Assembly (NCBI RefSeq): GCF_002019735.1
Contig: NZ_KV917378.1
Span: 2,010,869 to 2,074,868 of the forward strand
Direction: 5' to 3'
DNA: 64,000 nt
From: Salipaludibacillus agaradhaerens
GTDB lineage: Bacteria > Bacillota > Bacilli > Bacillales > Salisediminibacteriaceae
Made by a program: the position numbers and the translations under genes. The notes beneath the pieces were generated by a model. It was not told where the DNA came from and ran no database searches. It worked only from the letters and a program-made list of their open reading frames with translations. This document shows, one piece after another, positions 1 to 6,809 of this stretch. Every line of letters begins with the position of its first letter. Position 1 is the stretch's first letter.

Positions 1-513
1 TTCGTCGGCAATGACGAGTTCGGGTGATAACAGAAGTGCCAGCGCAATAGCCACTCTTTGAAGTTGTCCACCACTGAGTTGAAAAGGATACCGATCATAC
101 AAAATCTCATCTAATCCAACGGCATCAAGAGCCTCTATAGCCTGGGCATATCGCCCCTTTTTAGAAGTAAAACCATGAACGTGTAAATATTCATCAAAAT
201 GCTGACCAATTTTTCGAAAAGGGGTAAACGATCCTTGATAGTCTTGAAAAATATACGAGATTTTTTTCCCCCGCACACGTCGTATCTCCTTAGCGGATAA
301 TGTAAATAGATTTTGTTGTTTGAAAAAAGCGCTCCCCTCCACGTGTAAATGTGAAGGAAGCATTTGGCCAATGCTTTGGGAAAGAAGGCTTTTTCCGCTT
401 CCGCTTTGTCCGACTAAGGCATACCAATCTCCTTCTCGAATAGACACGGATGCTTGATCAACGATCGTTTTATTGTGACTGCGAATCGTCACGTCATTAA
501 GGGATAGAATCAT
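1..513 (-). CDS. ABC transporter ATP-binding protein (Dpp/Nik/Cnt D-type), partial
   Basis: This is the N-terminal 171 codons of an ATPase that runs off the left edge of the window. The Walker A motif (GQSGSGKS) lies near residue 36, the Q-loop is in the IFQDY segment, the signature is LSGGQLQR, and Walker B ends LVIADE at the window edge. The ATG at 511-513 overlaps the TGA of the upstream permease (ATGA), which indicates translational coupling. In the oligopeptide, nickel and opine importer family this subunit powers the two permeases and usually works with a second ATPase, which would lie to the left. The motifs make the family secure. The substrate is inferred only from the Zur-like promoter of the operon, which points to zinc or a zinc-metallophore complex. 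Confidence 0.93.
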   Translation of the reverse strand, partial: MILSLNDVTIRSHNKTIVDQASVSIREGDWYALVGQSGSGKSLLSQSIGQMLPSHLHVEGSAFFKQQNLFTLSAKEIRRVRGKKISYIFQDYQGSFTPFRKIGQHFDEYLHVHGFTSKKGRYAQAIEALDAVGLDEILYDRYPFQLSGGQLQRVAIALALLLSPELVIADE

Positions 514-1358
514 GATCGCACCTCTTTCTTCACATCAAAGCGATCTCTCAAATAATCTCCTATCATATTCGTCAAAAGGACAATAAAAACAATGGCAAGC
601 CCCGGGTAAACCATCAATTGAGGCATTGACTCAAAATAAGGGCGTGAATCATTTAACATTGCTCCCCATTCAGGCATCGGAGGTTGGGCTCCTAGCCCGA
701 TATATGAAAAGGCAGAGATCAGAAGAATAATTTTTCCTAAATCAAGACTTGCCATAACCAATACATGCCCAATAATATGAGGGAATAGATGCTTTGTCAT
801 CATTTTTCTTGGTGATAAGCCATTAATGCGAGCAACTAATATGTACTCTTTTTGTACTTCTACTAATACCGTACTCCTGACTAATCGTGCGTAATTAACC
901 CATTTTACGAGAATAATAGCGAGAATTAAATTGCTTATACTAGGACCTAGTAAACCGACTAATACAATTGCAACGATCGTTTCAGGAAATGCTAAAAAAC
1001 CATCTGCTATTCTCATAAACACTCGGTCGATGATACCGCGTTTATAACCGGCAAAAATACCGACAGGCACCCCGATTACAACAGCTGCAAATAAGGCCAA
1101 GAAACTGTAACCGATCGTTTGTTGACCCCCAAGTAAAAGCCTTGTTAACACGTCCCTCCCTAAATGGTCTGTACCGAGCGGGTGCAGTATACTGATACTT
1201 TCAAGCCTACCACTTAAATTCGTTAGATAGGGGTCATGTTTCAAAAACAAAAACGTATATATCACAATAATAACGATGAATACAAGAAAGGCAATCGCGA
1301 TACCTAGTTGTATCTTTTGTTTTCTTTTTTTTGGCAAACGTACAGTGAACCTCTTCAT
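510..1358 (-). CDS. ABC transporter permease, DppC/NikC/CntC type
   Basis: This 282-residue inner-membrane permease has an N-terminal helix at about residues 17-40, a periplasm-facing segment carrying the typical HPLGTDHLGRDVLTR motif, and then five further hydrophobic segments. The EAA-type cytoplasmic loop reads like EYILVARINGLSPRKMMTKHLFPH. Length and motif order are those of DppC/NikC/CntC proteins. It overlaps the upstream permease by four bases and the downstream ATPase by four bases, so all are translated from one message. It should form the channel with the neighbouring DppB-type permease. The family is clear; the substrate (peptide, nickel or zinc-opine) cannot be read from this protein alone. 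Confidence 0.93.
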   Translation of the reverse strand: MKRFTVRLPKKRKQKIQLGIAIAFLVFIVIIVIYTFLFLKHDPYLTNLSGRLESISILHPLGTDHLGRDVLTRLLLGGQQTIGYSFLALFAAVVIGVPVGIFAGYKRGIIDRVFMRIADGFLAFPETIVAIVLVGLLGPSISNLILAIILVKWVNYARLVRSTVLVEVQKEYILVARINGLSPRKMMTKHLFPHIIGHVLVMASLDLGKIILLISAFSYIGLGAQPPMPEWGAMLNDSRPYFESMPQLMVYPGLAIVFIVLLTNMIGDYLRDRFDVKKEVRS

Positions 1359-2302
1359 CGGCTTGTCTCTCTTTCTTTCAGTTTTAGCTCTGGGTTTAAA
1401 TAGCGATATGACAAATCAACACACGTATTGACGATAAAAACAATGATAGCCATCACTAATATATAGCCTTGAATAAGAGGATAATCACGTTGGCGAATGG
1501 CATCAACGACCATTTTACCGATCCCTGGATAGGCGAATAACACTTCTATGACGACAATGCCTCCAATCAAGCTCCCAATACTCACGCCAAAAACGGTAAT
1601 TACAGGGGGCAAACTGTGACGGAATGCATGAGTGAAAAAGATACGAGACTCTGATAACCCTCTTGCTCTCCCAGCTCGGATAAACTCCTGGTTAAGTGAC
1701 TCCAGTAAACTAGACCGAAGTAAGCGAACATACACACTAGAAATAGCTAAACCGAGTGTTACTGAAGGCAAAATTACCGTATCTAGCCCACCTTTGCCCA
1801 TACTGGGAAGCCAATTAACCCGAACACTAAATAAATCAATTAAAATAAGACCTAACCAAAAGCTTGGTACAGCTGCCCCAATAATGGAAAGTGTCCGACT
1901 AATCTGATCGATCCAACTGTTCCGATAAAGGGCAGACAACGAACCAAGCGGAATAGCTATTACTAACATAACGATCAAAGCGCCTAACGTTAATTCAAGC
2001 GTGGCAGGAAGACCTTGCATGATCATTTCCATGACAGGCTGGCCAGTGACATAGGACGCCCCAAAATCAAGTTGAACAAAGTTAATAAGCCAATGCCCGT
2101 ATTGTACGAGCAGCGGCTTATTAAAACCCATGTCCTCTCTTAATTGTTCCACTTGCCCCTGACTAACGGATAATTCATCCACATTTAGAATGGTTAGAAC
2201 GGGATCACCAGGCGCTAAGCGAACAAATACGAAACTAGCAAATGTAATGAGTACTATGAAAAAGAAGACTTCAAGAAATTTGCGAGTGATTATTTTTAAC
2301 AC
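1355..2302 (-). CDS. ABC transporter permease, DppB/NikB/CntB type
   Basis: This 315-residue permease starts with GTG at 2300-2302, one base after the stop codon of the lipoprotein gene, so translation is probably coupled. It shows an N-terminal helix (residues 8-30), the family motif RLAPGDP, a soluble stretch, five more membrane segments and the EAA loop with EFIRAGRARGLSESRI. The C-terminal segment carries the usual AIRQRDYPLIQG motif. Together these are diagnostic of the B-type permease of the oligopeptide/nickel/opine importer family. It pairs with the DppC-type permease encoded next in the operon. No frameshift or missing segment is seen. Confidence 0.93.
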   Translation of the reverse strand: MLKIITRKFLEVFFFIVLITFASFVFVRLAPGDPVLTILNVDELSVSQGQVEQLREDMGFNKPLLVQYGHWLINFVQLDFGASYVTGQPVMEMIMQGLPATLELTLGALIVMLVIAIPLGSLSALYRNSWIDQISRTLSIIGAAVPSFWLGLILIDLFSVRVNWLPSMGKGGLDTVILPSVTLGLAISSVYVRLLRSSLLESLNQEFIRAGRARGLSESRIFFTHAFRHSLPPVITVFGVSIGSLIGGIVVIEVLFAYPGIGKMVVDAIRQRDYPLIQGYILVMAIIVFIVNTCVDLSYRYLNPELKLKERETSR

Positions 2303-2303
2303 G

Positions 2304-3866
2304 TCACTTCACATCCAATTGGTTTGTAATCATGTAATATTCGCTACGAGTCGTTACCCAATTGTCTACTTTGTTCTCGTTATACGCCACAATGGTAGAT
2401 GGATGTAACACAAATGAATTAATGACGTTTTCATGAACATACTCCGCCGCTTCCTCAGCAAGTATCGCTCTTTCATCGTAATCAACTGTTTGATTCAATT
2501 CATCAATGATCTCTGTCAATTCTACTTCTTCAGCACCACTAAAGTTGAGTGCTCCTGTCGGGTGATACGTTGCATTTAAATAATAGCCAGCATCTCCACG
2601 AGGGGCTGTTAAATTACTATAAGTGGCGATATCCCAATCACGATTTGATGCCATATATTCTTCAGGAATGTCAATCTGCTTAATATCCACCTCAATACCA
2701 ATTTGTTTCGCATCGGATTGAAACACTTGCGCAATTAACGGAAGATCTGCTCTTGATGGGTACGTTAAAAGCGTTAAGGTAAGTGGTTCGCCATCTTTTT
2801 GCATCGTACCATCTTCTAGGGTATAACCTGCTTCCTCTAAATACGCAACCGCCGCATCAGAACCTGTTGGCTGCTCTTCGTAAGTTGGCGCAAATGGAAG
2901 ACTAGGTAGAAAAGGTCCAACTGCCACTTCCCCATGTCCTAGTAAAATAGAATCGACAATGTCTTCTCTATCAATTAACGCATCAATTGCACGTCTAACA
3001 TTCACATCTTGCAAATTCTCCCGTTGCATGTTCATCGTCATTTGATGGACTCGAAACGTAGCGGTTGACTCTACTTGCAGACCGTCTATTTCTCTTAATG
3101 TATCCAAGCTCTCAACCTCTGGACGATAGACAATATCAACTTCTCCAGATCTTAAAGCAAGGGAGCGGGCATTAGCATCTTCGTTAAACGAAAAAGTCAC
3201 ACTATCCAAATTAGAAGCACCGTCCCAATAATCATCGTAACGCGTCAGATCAAGGCGACTTCCTTGGACAAATGTATCGAGAACAAATGGACCTGTCCCG
3301 ATTGGCCGGTTTAAAATATCGTCTTCAGTTACATCAATAATTGCTACATTTGGATTAACAAGTTCTGAAATAAACTCCGGAAATGGTTCACTTGTGGTGA
3401 TCTCTAACGTGTGACCATCTGCTTCGATTTGGTCAATTTTCAGTGCATTGTCCATGGCAATGTTTTCGGTAATGGCTCTTTCCAACGAAGCTTTGACGGC
3501 CTCCGCATCCATTTCTGTGCCATTATGAAACGTCACATCTTCACGAAGGTGAATGATCCAATTAACGCCATCTTCACCTTCCCAATCTTCTGCCAGCCAC
3601 GGTTCAACTGTTAAATTTTCTTCATCTAATCGAACCAACGTTTCTGTAATCCCTGCTCTTAATGGGACATAACTCGTATCAACGTGTGGATCTAACGAAT
3701 TTGTAGAGAAATTATATAAGAAATGAAGATGCTTATCTTCAACATCCCCATCGTTTGAAGAAGAAGTTGAATCTCCGCATCCTCCTAATATACCAATAAC
3801 GGTAAACAACGTGAGAAGGGAAAGAATATGACTCTTTTTATTTAAGAATAGTTTAATTGTATTCAT
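2304..3866 (-). CDS. Lipoprotein solute-binding protein, family 5 (NikA/CntA-like), probably for zinc or a metallophore
   Basis: The product has 520 residues. It opens with a lipoprotein signal: a hydrophobic segment followed by a Gly-Gly-Cys lipobox near residue 30, then a Ser/Asp-rich linker. The mature part has SBP_bac_5 hallmarks: LDPHVDTSYVPLRAGITETL near the start, EPWLAEDWE, the FHNGTEMDAEAVKASLERA segment and IGTGPFVLD. These resemble NikA and the staphylopine receptor CntA more than classical OppA. The ATG at 3864-3866 is preceded by AGGAGG at 3873-3878. It is the first gene of the operon with both permeases and the ATPase. A Zur-like box sits in its promoter, so the ligand is inferred to be zinc or a zinc-loaded opine metallophore. 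A dipeptide or nickel ligand is the alternative. Confidence 0.88.
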   Translation of the reverse strand: MNTIKLFLNKKSHILSLLTLFTVIGILGGCGDSTSSSNDGDVEDKHLHFLYNFSTNSLDPHVDTSYVPLRAGITETLVRLDEENLTVEPWLAEDWEGEDGVNWIIHLREDVTFHNGTEMDAEAVKASLERAITENIAMDNALKIDQIEADGHTLEITTSEPFPEFISELVNPNVAIIDVTEDDILNRPIGTGPFVLDTFVQGSRLDLTRYDDYWDGASNLDSVTFSFNEDANARSLALRSGEVDIVYRPEVESLDTLREIDGLQVESTATFRVHQMTMNMQRENLQDVNVRRAIDALIDREDIVDSILLGHGEVAVGPFLPSLPFAPTYEEQPTGSDAAVAYLEEAGYTLEDGTMQKDGEPLTLTLLTYPSRADLPLIAQVFQSDAKQIGIEVDIKQIDIPEEYMASNRDWDIATYSNLTAPRGDAGYYLNATYHPTGALNFSGAEEVELTEIIDELNQTVDYDERAILAEEAAEYVHENVINSFVLHPSTIVAYNENKVDNWVTTRSEYYMITNQLDVK

Positions 3867-3900
3867 GGTGGTCCTCCTATTAGTAATAATTCCGATTTAC

Positions 3901-3929
3901 ATCATATCGTAATAATTACTATTTAGCAA
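3901..3929 (-). promoter_or_regulatory. Promoter with Zur-like operator in its spacer
   Basis: On the minus strand TTGCTA (3924-3929) and TATGAT (3901-3906) are separated by exactly 17 bases, giving a good sigma-A promoter about 35 bases upstream of the lipoprotein start. The spacer and its edges contain TCGTAAT-A-ATTACTA (3907-3921), one base away from the 7-1-7 core of the Bacillus subtilis Zur box (TCGTAATnATTACGA). The position between -35 and -10 is typical for a repressor. Zur repression under zinc-replete conditions is therefore inferred. Confidence 0.75.
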
Positions 3930-4015
3930 GGAATTATAAGCAACTTGTTTACTATTTTAAAAATCGACGTGTTCTCCTGCCTAATGGGGAGATGTTCTAG
4001 AGAGAGGTTCCTCTT

Positions 4016-4057
4016 CATCTCTATTTTGAGTAGGCAGTTTTACGGACGGTTATCTAT
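4016..4057 (+). repeat. Dispersed intergenic repeat, partial copy F
   Basis: The segment from CTCTATTTTGAGTAGGC through the TTTTACGGACGGTTATCT core matches the right half of other copies in the window: reverse copy 19148-19272, and copies 5021-5168, 38398-38527 and 43437-43504. The left half (TTCAATCAGT hairpin) is absent here. Confidence 0.6.
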
Positions 4058-4140
4058 AATAGAAAGTAACTGAAACGTAAGAGGGTGACTCTCTGAGGAT
4101 TAAGTGCAATCTTAAGAGTTTGCTAAGTACCCGATCTGAG

Positions 4141-4330
4141 AAATAGACGGAAAAAATACTCTTAAATAGTTATGAGCCATGAAAATCGTTTAAATAGACG
4201 GAGAGATTCCGCCTATAGACTCGAAAAATCTGAAAATGACTCATTTTGCTTTGGATAATCGGAAAATTTCCCCCTATTTTCTCAAAAATGATCTCTCTTC
4301 TGCTTTTAACCGAAAAATATCCGCTTAATT
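4141..4330. repeat. Degenerate 50-60-base tandem repeat
   Basis: The unit head AAATAGACGGA occurs at 4141 and about 4192. Weaker variants with GGATAATCGGAAAAT and AACCGAAAAATATCCGC start near 4252 and 4308. The spacing is about 51-60 bases. Units combine a purine-rich head with a CTC(A/T)-rich tail. No coding potential is seen. Confidence 0.4.
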
Positions 4331-4615
4331 CACTCTCACTAATGACTCAACTATTGACAAAGGCTTCTTACCTAAAGGTAAAGAGGTGAACAGGTTTATA
4401 AAATAATGACAACCCTTCCCTATTTGGATTTCAGCTGTCTTTTATGTCACTAATGTTATCTCATTTTAATGTGTTATGTTACGCAAAGAAAAAGCCCTTT
4501 AAGTCAAATGGTAATCCACCTTTAACCGCGTATTCTCTTCTTTGGCTTTAAACACTTAAATTATTAAACAGAAGAAATTATCACATTTAAATGCAATGCT
4601 AGTGGGAGGTAACGT

Positions 4616-5035
4616 ATGAAAAAAAGTTATCTTAAAGGATTATTTATTTTGACTGTTTTCCTGTTACTTGTGATTTTTAGTAATAGGTCGTATAACAACA
4701 TTCAAGAACCGATATTTATCATTTCAATTATAATGGTTTCTTTAGCAATTGGAATCATTGGCGTCTATTTATTCGGAAAAGATATGAAGGTGTATAAAAA
4801 TCTATACTTTGTAAGTTTTCTCATTACGGTAGGGATGGTTTTTGTGTCTGGTAGAGGCGTCTTTGTAGAAGAGAATCATCGTTCTTATGGGTTTCCTGCA
4901 CAATTTTTCACTCACTATGAATTAAGTGGTTATGTGTCTTTGAATATAGGCGGCTTCTTATTAAATTTTTTAATAGTTTATATAATGCTTCGAGTCTTGA
5001 GTAAAATGGTTATAAAAAGAACCTTCAATCAGTAG
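4616..5035 (+). CDS. Small membrane protein of unknown function
   Basis: The 139-residue product has four hydrophobic segments at about residues 6-22, 32-53, 63-79 and 106-127, with positively charged ends (MKKSYLKG and a Lys/Arg-rich tail). A GGGAGG ribosome site lies seven bases before the ATG, and the strand is opposite to both neighbours, so it is probably transcribed alone. I do not recognise the family. The last four codons (Phe-Asn-Gln-stop) lie inside the left arm of a dispersed intergenic repeat copy that starts at 5021. The present C-terminus may therefore have been created or changed by insertion of the repeat. Confidence 0.7.
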   Translation: MKKSYLKGLFILTVFLLLVIFSNRSYNNIQEPIFIISIIMVSLAIGIIGVYLFGKDMKVYKNLYFVSFLITVGMVFVSGRGVFVEENHRSYGFPAQFFTHYELSGYVSLNIGGFLLNFLIVYIMLRVLSKMVIKRTFNQ

Positions 5036-5168
5036 GTGTTTCATTCTTCTCCCACTGATTGGCCGTTGAATGAATCCGGGCATGGGCGCCCGTTAGCTCT
5101 CGTCAAAAAGTTTTACCTCTCCTCTCTACTTTATAGCGGGCGTTTTTCGGATGGTTATCTGTGATAAA
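5021..5168 (+). repeat. Dispersed intergenic repeat, full copy A
   Basis: The copy begins ACCTTCAATCAGTAGG. It forms a hairpin with CCCACTGATTGG (5051-5062), then carries GGGCGCCCGTTAGCT and the right-end core TTTTTCGGATGGTTATCTGTGATAAA. It fills the whole gap between the convergent membrane-protein and GH43 genes. Folding potential suggests it may also act as a transcription stop for one or both genes, although no clear U-run follows. Confidence 0.65.
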
Positions 5169-5169
5169 C

Positions 5170-6627
5170 CTATGTGTGTAAAGCAAAGGAGTTAAAATCA
5201 ACTTTTCCAGATCCCTTATACGTGAAATATAAAGCGTGTTTTCCGTTTGGTAGATTCACTTTCGTTTGAAAATATGCGTCCTCTTTTGTTTTCTTTATTG
5301 GGATGCTAGCAATCGGTTCAGAATAAAGGCTAGTTGATACGAACATTGTCCCTCCTCCTGTTGCCTTCACATTCACAGCCATTCCTTTAACGTCTTTAAG
5401 AATAAAATATTTATAGCCAGCAACGGCCCCATCTTGCATATTTGCAATGTATTGTGTAGGAGTGTCTTCTCTGTCTTTCCCCGTTTGTGTCAAATAGGGG
5501 TGACCTCTAAACGCTATATTTCCAAAATAGGTGCCGTATCGTCCAGCCCCTTCTTTTGACATGAGATGGCATGCGATCCTAGCTTCGTACTCACCGCTTC
5601 CTAATAAAGGTCCGTTATTTAACCCACTACTCGTCATCTCTACTTGAGGAATTGAGCCATCCTCTTTAATCTGGATCGGTTCTGCAACTGCTTGTCTGGA
5701 GAAATGATGTCGATGAGTATGCCTGTGGTAGAAAACATACCATTGCCCTTTAACACAGACAATGCTCCCATGGTTATTACCAATATAATTGTAGGCCTTC
5801 TCATCTTCAGCAAAGCCATTAATAACTAAATCGCCATTACTGACGATCGTCCCACCAAACTTGAAACCGCCGACCGGACTTTTGCTTGTTGCGTAACACA
5901 ATTCATGTCCATTAATGGATGAGTAAATAAAATAGTAAGTGTCATGAATTTTTCGTATCGAGCTGGCTTCAAAAAATTCATGTCCTTCAAACCCAGTCCC
6001 TTCCGCTTCACCTACTTTAGGAAAAAGCAATTTAGGTTCACTTTTTACAGTCTTCATATCTGATTTCAGCTCAATAACGTAGCCTCCTTTAAATGTTTTC
6101 TTCTTAAAGTCCGTTAACATCCTAGGAATGCCATGTTTTGGGGCAAAGCCTGAATACAAGTATACTTTTTCATCCTCATCTACAAAGATAGCTGGATCGA
6201 ATAAATAGGGGTCCCCTTTTTTATTCCATAAGCGCTCACCATTCGGGAAACTTATATAGCCGTAAAATTCGTAAGACCCATTTGGTGTATCACAAACAGC
6301 GACGCCCATAATACTTCGAAAACCAAGGGTATAATATAAATAGTACCTTCCATCTATCCCTTTCGTTACATCTGGTGCAAACATATGATATAACCCGAGT
6401 CGATTCTTAGGGTCCTGAACCTTTCTGTAAATAACCCCTTCATATGTCCAATCAGTTAAATCATCAATTGGAGCAGACCAACAGACATAATCATTCATAC
6501 AAAAGAGCTTGCCATTAAAGCGATCATGGGACCCATAGATATATAATCTATCACCGAAAACATATGGTTCACTATCTGGGATATACTCGTAACTTGGCAA
6601 AAATGGGTTAACTGATTGTTTTTCCAT
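5170..6627 (-). CDS. Glycoside hydrolase family 43 protein with C-terminal CBM6-like domain
   Basis: The 485-residue protein has no signal peptide. A five-bladed propeller domain covers about residues 5-330 and carries the three GH43 acidic residues in context: Asp18 (YIPDSEPY, base), Asp144 (LFDPAIF, pKa modulator) and Glu220 (EFFEASSIRK, acid). The final roughly 130 residues end in a GSGKVDFNSFAL motif like a CBM6 beta-sandwich. GH43 enzymes are mostly alpha-L-arabinofuranosidases or beta-xylosidases, with some galactofuranosidases; the substrate cannot be decided here. The gene follows a GH3 gene on the same strand, but a terminator-like hairpin lies between them. Being cytoplasmic, it probably acts on imported oligosaccharides. 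Confidence 0.88.
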   Translation of the reverse strand: MEKQSVNPFLPSYEYIPDSEPYVFGDRLYIYGSHDRFNGKLFCMNDYVCWSAPIDDLTDWTYEGVIYRKVQDPKNRLGLYHMFAPDVTKGIDGRYYLYYTLGFRSIMGVAVCDTPNGSYEFYGYISFPNGERLWNKKGDPYLFDPAIFVDEDEKVYLYSGFAPKHGIPRMLTDFKKKTFKGGYVIELKSDMKTVKSEPKLLFPKVGEAEGTGFEGHEFFEASSIRKIHDTYYFIYSSINGHELCYATSKSPVGGFKFGGTIVSNGDLVINGFAEDEKAYNYIGNNHGSIVCVKGQWYVFYHRHTHRHHFSRQAVAEPIQIKEDGSIPQVEMTSSGLNNGPLLGSGEYEARIACHLMSKEGAGRYGTYFGNIAFRGHPYLTQTGKDREDTPTQYIANMQDGAVAGYKYFILKDVKGMAVNVKATGGGTMFVSTSLYSEPIASIPIKKTKEDAYFQTKVNLPNGKHALYFTYKGSGKVDFNSFALHT

Positions 6628-6754
6628 AATAGCTCAAATCCCCTCTTATTCCCTTCAAAGTTTGTCGATTCACTTCCTACTCATTTATTTTACACCTATT
6701 CTAAAGCGCGCCTATCAACAAACAGTTCAGGGGATAAACAAATCGTTTACTAGA

Positions 6755-6794
6755 CAAAAAAACTGCTTCGATGCCGCACATCCAAACAGTTTTG
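6755..6794 (-). terminator. Probable intrinsic terminator after the GH3 (N229) gene
   Basis: On the minus strand CAAAACTG pairs with CAGTTTTTTTG across a loop of about 20 bases, and the right arm runs into a U-rich tract. It lies between the GH3 stop at 6810 and the GH43 start at 6627, so it may reduce rather than abolish read-through into GH43. Confidence 0.5.
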
Positions 6795-6809
6795 TTAATA
6801 AGGCAAGCC

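Larger units (their letters stand above)
3930..4615. other. Intergenic region with repeats, no gene seen
   Basis: No plausible coding region was found here. The stretch holds a fragment of the dispersed intergenic repeat (4016-4057), a degenerate roughly 50-60-base repeat at 4141-4330, and AT-rich sequence upstream of the small membrane protein. The good ribosome site GGGAGG precedes that gene at 4602-4608. Confidence 0.6.

Noticed and set aside
135-371. Open frame inside the ABC ATPase region
   Set aside because: It lies on the same strand but in another frame from the clear Walker/signature ATPase, and has no motif or ribosome site.
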